Origin: a virus
IMG/VR virus record: IMGVR_UViG_3300044958_000179
Location: 1 to 45,837 of that record
Strand: one strand, 5' to 3'
Length of the DNA: 45,837 bases
Part shown: in pieces, positions 24,192 through 33,498 of the stretch
Position numbering within the stretch: position 1 is the stretch's first letter
Layout of the letters: each line of letters begins with the position of its first letter
The notes under the pieces: generated by a model
Seen by the model: the letters and a program-made list of their open reading frames with translations, nothing else
Databases searched by the model: none
Told to the model about the DNA's origin: nothing
Program-made: the position numbers and the translations under genes

Positions 24192-25496
24192 TTAGTTTAC
24201 CCTCCTTCCATAAGAATCTCTAATAAGATTTAATTGTGTAAGACAACGACTAGGCGTAACGTAGTGACATAAATCCGATATAATATATAGTCCACCAGTT
24301 TCAGCGTTTGGTTTTTGGTTCTTTTTATCTTTAGATGCTGCTGGTATATCCAGAAAAATTATGTCCCCTGCGTTAAGCGTGAAGTCTCCTGGTATTGTAA
24401 TAGATTTCTGCAAAGTGAACAACTGATTGTATCTCATAAGTGATTGATTCAAGATATTCTCAGGATCAAAGTTTGCTTCTTTTGATTTTTCAATTTGTTC
24501 ATCTGTTGTTCCTGATGGCAATGATCCTTTATCAATCAACATGTATGTTGTTCTTGAAAATTTGCTGACTGCCTCATCAAATTCGCTATTGAGTACGGGC
24601 AATTCTTTACCAGCCAAACTCAAATCACTTTCTGTTTGCCCTACATTCTTTTCAAGAACTCTGTATTGACAGTTGAATGGATCAAACAGAACTACTCTAG
24701 TTGAATATGATCCACTTTCAAGTTTGCTTTGCACATTGATAGAATTATCACTATTCAATCTCAAAACTTTACCATCATATCCCTCAGGAATATTAGCACC
24801 TCTAGCATCAGGTGTCTCATTAAAAATAAGTTTTCTTTTTTGTTTTTGTTCTAAGAGTTTATCGATCGACTTAAAATTATATCCCTTATTAGTTTCAAAG
24901 AAAAAATAACCTGCAGTTTTGCCTGGAGATTTTGAACTGGGAATACCTTTTTTAGCCAACCAAGTACAAATGTAGAATGGTTTTTTATTATTTCCGAAGA
25001 AGTTATAGTTATTCTGAGTCTCTTCGATATCAAGAGTTTTATCAGTACCAATAAAACCCTTTAGAATATCATTCACATGGTCAGATAACTTTCCGTCATA
25101 TCTTTTATTAACTCTGATTACTTGATTACGAATGTGTTCTTTAGAAACTAAGTTTAAAGAAACCATAGTCTTTTTGGCATCTTCAACAATTGGATCAACA
25201 CTATTAACATATAATGTTACTTCAAGTTTGTTCTTATTAGTATCCTTCATTTTAATCACAGCCTTCTCAGTTCCAACTAGAGGGAGACCTTCAAGGACAG
25301 ATTTATCTTTAACAGAATTGCCAGTATCAACAAAAGACACACTCACTCTGATAGTCGATTCTCTAATACTCTCATAATATTTCAGTTCAATGACAGCCGA
25401 ATTGATGTCGATACTTCCATCCTTGTTAGAAATAATGGAAAAACTATCAATACTACTAGCTCTTGCTTTACCCGAATCTAGTATTTCTTCTGCCAT
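24192..25496 (-). CDS. gp27-like baseplate hub protein
   Basis: 434 residues. The beta-rich N-terminus (IDINSAVIELKYYESIRESTIRVSVSF) and the run of strands at 80-130 fit the hub-forming tube-like domains of T4 gp27 and gpD. The C-terminus FTLNAGDIIFLDIP...GGLYIISDLCHYV is typical of hub proteins. It precedes the gp5-like gene with one small gene between, as expected for partners in the hub trimer. T4 gp27 has 391 residues. Similarity is by fold pattern and context rather than a single diagnostic motif. Confidence 0.7.
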   Translation of the reverse strand: MAEEILDSGKARASSIDSFSIISNKDGSIDINSAVIELKYYESIRESTIRVSVSFVDTGNSVKDKSVLEGLPLVGTEKAVIKMKDTNKNKLEVTLYVNSVDPIVEDAKKTMVSLNLVSKEHIRNQVIRVNKRYDGKLSDHVNDILKGFIGTDKTLDIEETQNNYNFFGNNKKPFYICTWLAKKGIPSSKSPGKTAGYFFFETNKGYNFKSIDKLLEQKQKRKLIFNETPDARGANIPEGYDGKVLRLNSDNSINVQSKLESGSYSTRVVLFDPFNCQYRVLEKNVGQTESDLSLAGKELPVLNSEFDEAVSKFSRTTYMLIDKGSLPSGTTDEQIEKSKEANFDPENILNQSLMRYNQLFTLQKSITIPGDFTLNAGDIIFLDIPAASKDKKNQKPNAETGGLYIISDLCHYVTPSRCLTQLNLIRDSYGRRVN

Positions 25497-25516
25497 AATA
25501 CTTCTTGGTTATATAT

Positions 25517-25524
25517 TATTTATT
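25517..25524 (-). promoter_or_regulatory. Late promoter box AATAAATA overlapping a stop codon
   Basis: Minus-strand AATAAATA contains the TAA stop of the 1079-residue tail protein and lies about 21 nt before the start of the gp27-like hub gene. Confidence 0.6.
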
Positions 25525-28500
25525 GTCCCGCAGCAAGGGCATCTGAATAGTCATCCATTCCACCACCACTACCAACAGAGACTGGAACCATTTTAGTAGA
25601 AGATTTGGATTGTGATACGATATTGTTTATAACAGTAACTGGAACTACTGCATTCTCACCAGCACCAGATTCATAAGATGCATAGTTTCTAAGAACACCG
25701 ATTGCAGCATCATACTTTGCATGATTCAAGGCATCTAAGAAACCAGGGAACTTATCCTCTAGTGCTTGAGTTGAATTGACATCCAGAATGAATTCACCAT
25801 GAGTAAGCATCACAGGAATCATATCCTGACCTCTTCTACCAGACACTCTACCACCATAATACATCCTATTCTTAATCATACTACGCAGAACTCCACCGCC
25901 ACTCCCATCCTGACCACCCTTAGACAGTTTATGCAAGTCAGATCTTTCTCCATCACCATTCCAATAAGTTGGTCCATAGTTATCAGGATCTGTTGACGCA
26001 CCTGCCATTGTTGGACTATGTAATCCTAATCTACCGTCTTTACCTGATGCTGCTTCAGCATGAGTCATCACGTTCTTTATATTAATATCACCGGGTTTCC
26101 AACCCCATGCTTTGGCGATTGTCGCAGCTTCAGTTGTCATAGCATCTAACTGCTTTTTCGTTGGAGCATATGACCAATTATAACCTTTCATAGCGGCAAC
26201 TGCCAGTCCTATACCACGACTATTTCTATATGCGGTATGTCCCTCTTGAGTCCTAAAGTTGCTGTAGTCAGGATTTGATGGATACTTGCTTCCATCTCCC
26301 GTAAAGAGAGCATGATACTTATTCCCAGCGCCATATGTGCTGTTGTTACCCGCAGCGTTCCAGTGAAGATAAATCTCCCCCTTCTTGTTTATTTTTAACG
26401 CTGATGGATCAGTTGTTGCTGCACCACCACCTCCGGGTCCTGATGTAGATCTTGTAACAGTTGCAGCTGCGCCAAAATTTGGAACTGCTGCTACTTTATT
26501 TTGAGTGTAATTATTATACCATCCAAAGTAATTATCACCAGGTTTTCTAGTCAATCCACCTTCAACACTATAACCTCTGAAATCTGTTCTTCCTTGTATA
26601 AATTCTCTTGCCTTGTCTTGAAGAGATGGATTTAAGATCGCAGCTGCGACAGATTTCATTGCGTTTTGAGACATTCCTGCAGCAGCCGCTGCTGTTGCAA
26701 CATCCTTAATAGCAAACCATTCATCATTAGAATTGCCCCTACCTTTCTTTGCTCCATTAGGGAATTTCCAAGTAGGTTCATACTGCATCCTCCCAGTGAC
26801 CAGTTCTTTGATTGTACTGCCACTATATGCACCAGATCCAAGTCTATTATAAATGGATTGTGCTACGTCTGCCCAGGATTGAGGTTCTCCATCCTCTCTA
26901 GATGCAACAGCAACCAATGTCCAGAAGTCAGCATCTCCTCCACTAATATTGACTGTGCTAGTGGTTTTTTCGCCACCATCACCATCAACACTAGGTCCAG
27001 TTCCACCAGTTGTTTGTTTCTTAAGACCAAGTTGCTTTCTCAGATCAGAGATAGCATTTGTGACTTTACTTGATATGATACCTTCTATATTTTTAGTAAG
27101 TGATTGGGTCATGTTTTGGCCCTTCATCAACATTTCAACATCAACTTCACCACCACCAGCCATTCTCATCTGAGAACTCTTGATATCAAAAGTATATCTA
27201 GTCCATCTATCAAGACCACCAGCAACATTTCTATAATCAGTAGAGTTTGCTTTGTCACCTAACAAAGTCTTATATGCTATACCGAAGAGTGGTCCAAGGA
27301 AAGGCATCGTTGACATTTCCTTATTCACATCTTCAATGTATGTCATTGGACTAACATTCTTAGAATCCTTTGATTCTGGGAATATTTTTTTAACTTTCTT
27401 TTTGCCGCCAGTTTGAGATCCTACATTGATTTTAGTTTCTCTTGATTTTTCAGCATAAATTCTTGGCGGTTCTGATTTTTCTCTTTTGAGTGACCTACTA
27501 ACAGCACCCATCTTTCTACCACCTCTTGTGATGCCTCCTCCAGCCTTTCCTTGAACTCTTTGATTTTTTTGTTGAGGTTTTTTATTACCAAAGAACATAT
27601 CATAAAGTGCTCCACCAATTGCATCACCTGCCATTCCACCAACAATACCACCAACAATATTTCCTGCGATAGGAACCACAGAACCAATTGCTGCGCCAAC
27701 AGAACCAAGAAGTCCAGCACCAATTGCTTTGAATGCAGCTCTACCAGGACTTTCCCCAAGTGCCACTGACAGTCCAAAATCAATCAGTGCTCCAATAATT
27801 GGAAGTCTCTTTAATAAAGGTCTTACCGTTCCAAGAATTGCCTTGGCACCACCTTTACCTGCAAGTGAAACTAAACCTTTTCTTGCAAGATTTTCTGCAC
27901 CAGACCTTGCATATTTTCCACCTAAAGACCGAACTCCTTCTTGACCAAATCTATTGACAGCAGCATCTCTTCCAAATCTTTGTGCATATCTTCTTGCTGC
28001 TTCATTAGTTCTATATGCCCCATCTCTTCCAGTAAAACTTCCTTGCCAACGACCGGTTCTTTCATTCCAAAATCCCTTATTAACAACATTTGGTTTTCCA
28101 CCACCTCTTCCAGGTGTTCCTCTTCCTCCACCAGGACCACCACCTAAATTACCAGCAGCCGCAGCAAAGATAAGAGTGGTAATTACTGTTTCTACTGCAC
28201 CCTCAAACTTTGAAAATGTATTAACTAAATTTTGACCTCCAAGATCATCAATAAATCCAATAGTCTTAGTTCTTAAATCATACGCACCTTTGACAAAAGA
28301 ACTAAGCGCATCAATGGTCCCTATACCAAAATTAGCAATCCAAGTTGCTGCACTATTAATTTTGGGCAAAAACGCGATCATCTGTGGCAGATAATCAATC
28401 ATCTTGAAAGCGATGAATCCTAATAGAATCTTACCAATAAAAGATTTTATTCTATCAAGGAATCCAAGTTTCGGACCTTTCAGAAGTTTCTTTTTCCCCT

Positions 28501-28759
28501 TATTTTCGTCATCTTTTTTTGGTTTCTCTAACTTATCTTCTTGTTTTGCTCTAGACTTCTTCTCTTCTTGCTGCCCCGCTTTCTTTTTCTGCTTGGTATA
28601 AAGTTTATTTTGACGACCAAGTAGTTTCTCAATATTGATTACTCTAGATTTAACTGATACAAGTCCTTTATGACCACTCTTTCCTTCGCCACTAACTGGG
28701 TTAACAGATATTTTTTTGGTCTGAGTTTGAATCGATGGTGCGGATGGAAGTAATTTCAT
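25520..28759 (-). CDS. Tape-measure-like tail protein with two cell-wall hydrolase-like domains
   Basis: 1079 residues. A basic Lys-rich start and a hydrophobic Gly/Ala region (about 325-375) fit a tail tape measure or tail-lumen protein. At about 610-735 lies a SleB/hydrolase_2-like domain (VAVASREDGEPQSWADVAQSIYNRLGSG). At about 795-945 there is an amidase-like domain (IYLHWNAAGNN, NVMTHAEAASG, RLGLHSP, WNGDGERSDLHKL) with His residues placed like zinc ligands. Near 985 the motif MIPVMLTHGEFILD matches a C-terminal motif of tape-measure proteins and of the 682-residue neighbour. Likely role: released at infection to open peptidoglycan. Catalysis is inferred from pattern only. Confidence 0.7.
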   Translation of the reverse strand: MKLLPSAPSIQTQTKKISVNPVSGEGKSGHKGLVSVKSRVINIEKLLGRQNKLYTKQKKKAGQQEEKKSRAKQEDKLEKPKKDDENKGKKKLLKGPKLGFLDRIKSFIGKILLGFIAFKMIDYLPQMIAFLPKINSAATWIANFGIGTIDALSSFVKGAYDLRTKTIGFIDDLGGQNLVNTFSKFEGAVETVITTLIFAAAAGNLGGGPGGGRGTPGRGGGKPNVVNKGFWNERTGRWQGSFTGRDGAYRTNEAARRYAQRFGRDAAVNRFGQEGVRSLGGKYARSGAENLARKGLVSLAGKGGAKAILGTVRPLLKRLPIIGALIDFGLSVALGESPGRAAFKAIGAGLLGSVGAAIGSVVPIAGNIVGGIVGGMAGDAIGGALYDMFFGNKKPQQKNQRVQGKAGGGITRGGRKMGAVSRSLKREKSEPPRIYAEKSRETKINVGSQTGGKKKVKKIFPESKDSKNVSPMTYIEDVNKEMSTMPFLGPLFGIAYKTLLGDKANSTDYRNVAGGLDRWTRYTFDIKSSQMRMAGGGEVDVEMLMKGQNMTQSLTKNIEGIISSKVTNAISDLRKQLGLKKQTTGGTGPSVDGDGGEKTTSTVNISGGDADFWTLVAVASREDGEPQSWADVAQSIYNRLGSGAYSGSTIKELVTGRMQYEPTWKFPNGAKKGRGNSNDEWFAIKDVATAAAAAGMSQNAMKSVAAAILNPSLQDKAREFIQGRTDFRGYSVEGGLTRKPGDNYFGWYNNYTQNKVAAVPNFGAAATVTRSTSGPGGGGAATTDPSALKINKKGEIYLHWNAAGNNSTYGAGNKYHALFTGDGSKYPSNPDYSNFRTQEGHTAYRNSRGIGLAVAAMKGYNWSYAPTKKQLDAMTTEAATIAKAWGWKPGDINIKNVMTHAEAASGKDGRLGLHSPTMAGASTDPDNYGPTYWNGDGERSDLHKLSKGGQDGSGGGVLRSMIKNRMYYGGRVSGRRGQDMIPVMLTHGEFILDVNSTQALEDKFPGFLDALNHAKYDAAIGVLRNYASYESGAGENAVVPVTVINNIVSQSKSSTKMVPVSVGSGGGMDDYSDALAAGQ

Positions 28760-28762
28760 GTC

Positions 28763-30811
28763 TTACGAAATACCCAAAATCTTAGAGTTTCTTACTTTAT
28801 CCCTAGAACTAAAGGAAGCACTGAACGTTGGAATCTGCTCTACTTCCATTGGGGAATCGGATTCATAACCACCTCCACCAGTATTCATAGAGACTGGTGG
28901 TTGAATAGTAACAGGAGGTCTAGACGGTGCCCCAGGTATACTTACCTTTGCTTTCTTAGGTTGTAGTTGTGCGGTTGGTCTCACAGATCCAGACTTTCCC
29001 ACACTCTCTTGTTGCATATTATTAGCAACCATCATCATCATTGGCAAAACATTATTAACTCCCATAATCATATTACCACCACCACCACCAAACATAGTGC
29101 TATTAATATTTGGGGAGAAAACATTAAGAGAGTTGCCACCAAATGAAGCAAAGGTGTTTTTGCTTCCTCCAATATTCATCTTAGAACTAAATGATGGGTT
29201 GACGGACGCCATATTCTTTCGGACAGATCCCCCACCAATTTTTATGTTTGTATTATTGGTGCCGCCAGAAGTTCCCCCACCAATTTTTATGTTTGTATTA
29301 TTGGTGCCGCCAGAAGTTCCTCCACCCCCACTCAAATTCACATTGACAGATGATGAGGGTTTTCCCCCTTCAGTTTCTGGTGGAGCAGGTTCAGAGTCTC
29401 CTTTTAATTTTCTTGGTTTTCCAATCATTCCACCGCCATGAGCCTTAATAACGTTCTGAACAATCTGTGGTCTGTTGGTTCCTCCTCCAGCAGCGTTCAT
29501 TGATTCAAGAGCACCAACACCATACTTTTCAACAGCACCGCGAGACATTACAAACTCACCATCCGAAAGCATAGCAGGGACTTTATCGACACCCTTCTCA
29601 CCACTAACGAATCCACCAAGAGTTCCATAGGTTCCAGCCAGAGACTTACCGAATTTGCCGACCATTCCCATCATACCGCCCATCATCTTACTGAAGACTC
29701 CTCCACCACCATCAAATTTTTGTAATGGAACGACTGCTCCACCGCCATTATAATTGGTACTTGGTGCTTTGATGTCTGGTAGAGGTTCAGGTTTGAATGT
29801 GTCCTCAATTTTATTTGAGAGCATCATACCGCTTCCAGCAACTGCTGCTGTTGTGATAAGACCAGTCAAGAGTTTTCCTTTACCCCCACCAAGGAATCTT
29901 GCTGCGCCACCCGCTTTTCCAATGCCTGCTCTTGCTGCTAATCCTAAAGCAGCCTTAGTTAATCCTACAGCACCTTTAACGAGTAGTCCTATCAAACCAC
30001 GAACTAATCCACCAACACCAGTTCCAAATAATAAAAATGCCGCTGCAAATTTAGGCCAATGGTCACTTAAAAATTGACCAAGTGCTTTTAGTTTATCTTG
30101 ATTCTCTTTTTTAGCAAACCAATCAATTAACTTGATTAAGAATTTGCCCAAGATAATTCCCATTATAAAGTCAATAATCTTTTGAAGGATACTCTTCACT
30201 GGTGCAACTATCTTCATAGCACCATCTACATTCTTTTTAAATCCTTTCTCAAGATTATTTTCTAATTTTGATCTCTTTTCTTTCTCTTGTTTTTTTCTTT
30301 GTGCTTCAGCAGTATCTCTAATAAGAGTATTTTGTTCCTTCAGTATTCCAATGATATTATCGAGAGACTTAATGATGTCTCCAATATAATCTTTATCATC
30401 TTCCTTTTTTTCCTTTGCAGCAGGTAAAAGTTTTGGTGCAGTAACTCCACCCAGTTTCTTCATGGGACTGGGTGAAGTAATATCTGCTGCTTTAATTTTT
30501 TTCTTCTTGACTTTAAATCTACCAGTCTTTCTCTTGATCTTCTTAAATTCTTCAGTCAGTATCTCTGTTTCTCCTGTAGGAATCTTATTATCTGCCATCC
30601 TACCAGCAGCCATCTTCTCTCTTAAGAGAGTTTTATATGTAGCGTAGTCGATACCAATGGCATCATCAAGACCAAGAAGATTTAAGATTCTCTCATCTAT
30701 TTCTTCATCAACCATCTTATCATCTGCATCCCCTTCGTACACGGCAAGGGCAGACTCTTTCTTTGCCTCGTCGCGTATAGAATTTATAAGATCGTCAAGA
30801 TCAGATGCCAT
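28763..30811 (-). CDS. Tape-measure-like tail protein
   Basis: 682 residues. The N-terminal 200 are charged and coiled-coil-like. Hydrophobic segments lie at about 215-240 and 250-300 (FIMGIILGKFLIKLIDWF, AAFLLFGTGVGGLVRGLIGLL). Near 410 the motif KVPAMLSDGEFVMSRGAVEKYG is common at the end of phage tape measures and recurs as MIPVMLTHGEFILD in the downstream gene. The C-terminal third is Gly/Asn-rich and contains two exact copies of a 15-residue repeat. Membrane-like segments fit a protein packed in the tail lumen and inserted in the host envelope. A T4 gp29 counterpart is likely but not proven. Confidence 0.65.
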   Translation of the reverse strand: MASDLDDLINSIRDEAKKESALAVYEGDADDKMVDEEIDERILNLLGLDDAIGIDYATYKTLLREKMAAGRMADNKIPTGETEILTEEFKKIKRKTGRFKVKKKKIKAADITSPSPMKKLGGVTAPKLLPAAKEKKEDDKDYIGDIIKSLDNIIGILKEQNTLIRDTAEAQRKKQEKEKRSKLENNLEKGFKKNVDGAMKIVAPVKSILQKIIDFIMGIILGKFLIKLIDWFAKKENQDKLKALGQFLSDHWPKFAAAFLLFGTGVGGLVRGLIGLLVKGAVGLTKAALGLAARAGIGKAGGAARFLGGGKGKLLTGLITTAAVAGSGMMLSNKIEDTFKPEPLPDIKAPSTNYNGGGAVVPLQKFDGGGGVFSKMMGGMMGMVGKFGKSLAGTYGTLGGFVSGEKGVDKVPAMLSDGEFVMSRGAVEKYGVGALESMNAAGGGTNRPQIVQNVIKAHGGGMIGKPRKLKGDSEPAPPETEGGKPSSSVNVNLSGGGGTSGGTNNTNIKIGGGTSGGTNNTNIKIGGGSVRKNMASVNPSFSSKMNIGGSKNTFASFGGNSLNVFSPNINSTMFGGGGGNMIMGVNNVLPMMMMVANNMQQESVGKSGSVRPTAQLQPKKAKVSIPGAPSRPPVTIQPPVSMNTGGGGYESDSPMEVEQIPTFSASFSSRDKVRNSKILGIS
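29231..29320. repeat. Exact 45-bp tandem duplication (two copies)
   Basis: 29231-29275 and 29276-29320 are identical. The unit is 15 codons, so the reading frame of the 682-residue tail protein is kept and a Gly-Thr-Asn-rich repeat (SGGTNNTNIKIGGG) is doubled. Absence of any difference suggests a recent slip event. Confidence 0.9.
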
Positions 30812-30971
30812 TTGCTTGCTGTTGTTTTAATTTTTCTTCTTCAAGGTGTTGTTGGAGTAACGCAACATAGATGTCACGTTCCCAAGGCATCATATTTTCT
30901 ATTTCTGTTAATGAGTATTTATGATACTGCATTAAGGCAAAGTTTAATCTAAAGTATGACTCTAAGTCCAT
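30801..30971 (-). CDS. gp51: gp51-like small baseplate hub assembly protein, 56 aa
   Basis: Encodes 56 residues: MDLESYFRLNFALMQYHKYS, then LTEIENMMPWERDIYVALLQQ and a basic coiled tail. The ENM(M)PWERDIYV core is seen in the small gp51-position proteins of T4-like cyanophages and resembles tail-assembly chaperones of other phages. T4 gp51 is much longer, so identity rests on position (between gp26 and tape-measure genes) and this core. It starts 11 nt after gp26 ends and overlaps the next start by 11 nt. Confidence 0.75.
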   Translation of the reverse strand: MDLESYFRLNFALMQYHKYSLTEIENMMPWERDIYVALLQQHLEEEKLKQQQANGI

Positions 30972-30982
30972 ATGACTTAGAC

Positions 30983-31702
30983 CTACCCGAAAAAACTTGC
31001 TAATCCCTCAAGTACAACCTCACTCTCAACTTTAGTTTCAGGATTTATTACATTAACAGTATGAGAAAGTTTTGGCATAGTAGCATAAAAATTTTCAATC
31101 TGTTGGAACTGAGAAGAATTCATCGAATCAATGAAATCTCTAATTTCCTTTTTAGTACAGTCAGCAGCAACCCAAACTTCATCAGAAGTGAAGATAGTGT
31201 CAATACCTGAAGCAATCAATTCAAAAGATTGATCCATTTGATTGCCAGTTTCCAAATCAAAGTTATTCTTGATGAACTCATCCAGTGAAGGATACTTCAT
31301 CTGCATCATGATGATATCGTCAAGTTTGATCTTGTTAGTATGTTCATCATTCTTTTGAACTTGAATATCATCCAGATTGATTTGGATCTTGACTGGAGTC
31401 TTTTCATCATCAGGACAAACTATATTAACTTCAATCACTTCTCCGACAGACTTGCCGCGAATATTCAAGAAGAGATATTCAATATCAAATGTAGGCAGTT
31501 GCTCTACCTTGATACCTTTAGTCAAAATACAGTTTTTGATAACTGTTTTGATCGCTGTCGTGATTTGCTTTGAGTCTTCACTCTCCAATGCAATTACAAG
31601 AACCTTTTCTTCTTTTACCAAGAAAGGTCTGTACTTAACTTTTTCTCCTGTAGATGGCAACTCAAGTTCATAAGTTGGTGTAGAAATCTTTGGTAAAGGC
31701 AT
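30983..31702 (-). CDS. gp26: gp26-like baseplate hub assembly protein
   Basis: 239 residues (T4 gp26 has 208). The opening MPLPKISTPTYELELPSTGE and KYRPFLVKEEKVLVIALES are hallmarks of the T4-type baseplate family. The central part has VEVNIVCPDD(E) beta strands, and the C-terminal helical part ends EGLASFFG. Role: assembly of the central baseplate hub. It lies 23 nt after gp54 and before the gp51-like gene, as expected for a hub operon. Confidence 0.8.
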   Translation of the reverse strand: MPLPKISTPTYELELPSTGEKVKYRPFLVKEEKVLVIALESEDSKQITTAIKTVIKNCILTKGIKVEQLPTFDIEYLFLNIRGKSVGEVIEVNIVCPDDEKTPVKIQINLDDIQVQKNDEHTNKIKLDDIIMMQMKYPSLDEFIKNNFDLETGNQMDQSFELIASGIDTIFTSDEVWVAADCTKKEIRDFIDSMNSSQFQQIENFYATMPKLSHTVNVINPETKVESEVVLEGLASFFG

Positions 31703-31724
31703 AATAACTTATTCAGTATGATTA

Positions 31725-31732
31725 TTTAGAAG
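31725..31732 (-). promoter_or_regulatory. Degenerate late box TCTAAATA at the gp54 stop
   Basis: Minus-strand TCTAAATA differs from TATAAATA at one position. Its TAA is the gp54 stop codon, and it lies about 23 nt before gp26. The same stop-embedded arrangement occurs at other late boxes in this window. Confidence 0.35.
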
Positions 31733-32619
31733 GTTGTAAGAGATGTGTCAAAGGCTCCAGTTGGAGTATCAAAATTGAAGTCTCCGTATTTAACTCCAGT
31801 ATCAAACTTTGGTGGATTCAAGAATGAATTCTGAATGTCAGCTGCGGAGAGCGGATCTAGTGATCCAAACAATTGGCCAAGACTATCAATCATAGGATCA
31901 GTCTTTGATCCAGAAACTGTATCAATAAAGTATCTTACATAAGAGAATGATACTGTACATTTCAAAAGATCGGATGAATCATAAGTCACTGGCATTGATG
32001 AAACAGAGATTGGATATGCATTTACAAAATTATACCTCAATACATTATTATTGTAATCTCTCTCATATTTTGTAATTGCTATTCCACCATAATACTCATT
32101 GGGGAATCTCATTCTGTATGACATGTTTGGTTGAGCAACACTGTTATTACCTGACTGAGACTCCATAACAATATATTTTATCCAAGCCTCAAAGAACCTG
32201 ATAGGTAAGTAACTGTTTGGAGATGGTTTAGGAAACACTTTTTCAAGGTAAGACTTCGCACCCATAATACTATTAGGGGTAGGCAAGGATTGATCTTGCA
32301 TGACATAGAATGTCAGATCAATACGATCATCAAATAATCTACGATATGCGTGTCTCTCTGTTACACCTGTAAAGTCATTATTAATTTCTGTAGTTGCCAG
32401 AGATGATCCTGGTAAAACAGTCTCAGAACAACATAGATGTAAAAAGTTTTGATCAAAACCAATTAACCCATTATCTGTTTTAAAATTATTCCAAGTATAT
32501 CCACTTGTTCCTGCGGGTTCTCTAATATGAACATCAAAATGTGAAGTCGTCGCAGGTCGCATCAAATTGGATTTAATGTCAGATAACGATCTCCTCTTTG
32601 GCCCTGGTGCGAATGTCAT
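31726..32619 (-). CDS. gp54: gp54-like tail tube initiator
   Basis: 297 residues. It starts MTFAPGPKRRSLSDIKSNLMRPATTSHF, with a CCSETVLPGSSLATTEINND stretch near 63-82 and WIKYIVMESQSG, then a beta-rich part (YNFVNAYPISVSSMPVTYDSSDLLKCTVSFSYVRY). This is the tube-protein-like fold plan of T4 gp54/gp19 relatives. Role: starts tail-tube polymerisation on the baseplate together with gp48. It is the first gene of the minus-strand hub operon and diverges from gp4. No minus-strand late box is evident in the 40-nt divergent gap. Confidence 0.8.
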   Translation of the reverse strand: MTFAPGPKRRSLSDIKSNLMRPATTSHFDVHIREPAGTSGYTWNNFKTDNGLIGFDQNFLHLCCSETVLPGSSLATTEINNDFTGVTERHAYRRLFDDRIDLTFYVMQDQSLPTPNSIMGAKSYLEKVFPKPSPNSYLPIRFFEAWIKYIVMESQSGNNSVAQPNMSYRMRFPNEYYGGIAITKYERDYNNNVLRYNFVNAYPISVSSMPVTYDSSDLLKCTVSFSYVRYFIDTVSGSKTDPMIDSLGQLFGSLDPLSAADIQNSFLNPPKFDTGVKYGDFNFDTPTGAFDTSLTTF

Positions 32620-32620
32620 C

Positions 32621-32628
32621 TATAAATA
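32621..32628 (+). promoter_or_regulatory. Perfect T4-type late promoter TATAAATA
   Basis: TATAAATA on the plus strand is 32 nt before gp4 and starts only 1 nt outside the divergent gp54 start codon. It should drive gp4, the 128-residue gene, gp48 and gp53. Confidence 0.75.
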
Positions 32629-32659
32629 GATTTACGTTATATATTATGTAGCAGAGATA

Positions 32660-33103
32660 ATGGGGGAAACATATAAAAGTAGATACTACCCATCTTTCCC
32701 AAAAAAATACAAAGGCAATCCAAATAATATCATATGTCGTAGCAGTTGGGAAAGACGTTTCTGTCGGTGGTGTGATCTAAATGAGAACATTCTTCAGTGG
32801 GGTAGCGAAGAGTTTTCAATTCCATATATCTCTCCAATTGATAATAGAATCCATAAATATTTCCCAGACTTCATTGTCAAACTAAAAGAAAGTAGTGGGA
32901 AAATCAAAACTTATGTGATTGAAGTTAAACCAAAAAAGCAAACCCGTCCACCAAAAACGCCAAAGAGACAAACAAAGTCGTATATCTATGAGGCAACTGA
33001 GTATGCAAAGAACCAAGCAAAGTGGAAGGCTGCTCAAGAATTTTGTGATGACAGAAGAATTGAATTTAAAATTATAACAGAAGACGAACTAGGTATTAAG
33101 TAA
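32660..33103 (+). CDS. gp4: gp4-like head completion protein
   Basis: 147 residues, close to T4 gp4 (150). Conserved blocks are SRYYPSFPKKYKGNPNNI, RSSWERRFCRWCD, LQWGSEEFSIPY and KYFPDFIV. E31, D70 in PD and E88-x-K90 in IEVKPKK form a TnsA/PD-(D/E)XK nuclease signature, as known for gp4. Role: finishing packaged heads, joining head and tail, and perhaps trimming DNA ends. It is the first gene of the plus-strand cluster under a perfect late box, and its stop overlaps the next start as TAATG. Confidence 0.85.
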   Translation: MGETYKSRYYPSFPKKYKGNPNNIICRSSWERRFCRWCDLNENILQWGSEEFSIPYISPIDNRIHKYFPDFIVKLKESSGKIKTYVIEVKPKKQTRPPKTPKRQTKSYIYEATEYAKNQAKWKAAQEFCDDRRIEFKIITEDELGIK

Positions 33104-33489
33104 TGCCAAGAAAGACACTCAAGCAAAGACAACAAAGTAGTGATATAGATAGAGGTCTTTCTATTAAGAAAAACTTAATTGGTAATGAAAGTCCTGATGA
33201 TATTATGGAATTGATTATGGAAACTTTTTCTGAAGAATTAGTTCCTGAAGTTGGTAGTTATTATACTTTTGTTTATAGTCCAACAACTCCAAACATACAG
33301 TATGACCAATATCCATTAATAGCAATGACAGAAGTATTTGCTTGGGGGTTTCGTGGTATCAATTATCACTGGGGATCATTTAGAAACTATGGATGGGGAG
33401 AAGTTGTTGGTAAGTTTCATCCCGTAAATACTATGGAGTTGAAAACAATGAGATCCTTGCCTTATGCAAATTACCTCATAAATAACTAA
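33103..33489 (+). CDS. Conserved cyanophage protein in the gp4-gp48 interval, 128 aa
   Basis: The N-terminus is basic (MPRKTLKQRQQS). The core is EVGSYYTFVYSPTTPNIQYDQYPLIAMTEVFAWGFRGINYHWGSF, and the end is LKTMRSLPYANYLINN. This YDQYPL...WGF.G.N(Y/F)HW pattern is familiar in T4-like cyanophages at this place. It is probably a virion or assembly protein, but it is not clearly one of the named T4 genes. It overlaps gp4 by 1 nt. Its last codons contain the late box for gp48. Confidence 0.7.
   Translation: MPRKTLKQRQQSSDIDRGLSIKKNLIGNESPDDIMELIMETFSEELVPEVGSYYTFVYSPTTPNIQYDQYPLIAMTEVFAWGFRGINYHWGSFRNYGWGEVVGKFHPVNTMELKTMRSLPYANYLINN
33477..33484 (+). promoter_or_regulatory. Late promoter box CATAAATA before gp48
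   Basis: Plus-strand CATAAATA lies in the last codons of the 128-residue gene, about 15 nt before the gp48 ATG. Confidence 0.55.
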
Positions 33490-33498
33490 AAACATAAA

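Noticed and set aside
28000-31000. CRISPR array or other spaced repeats
   Set aside because: Only one two-copy tandem repeat is present here, inside a coding frame; no regular repeat-spacer pattern anywhere in the window.
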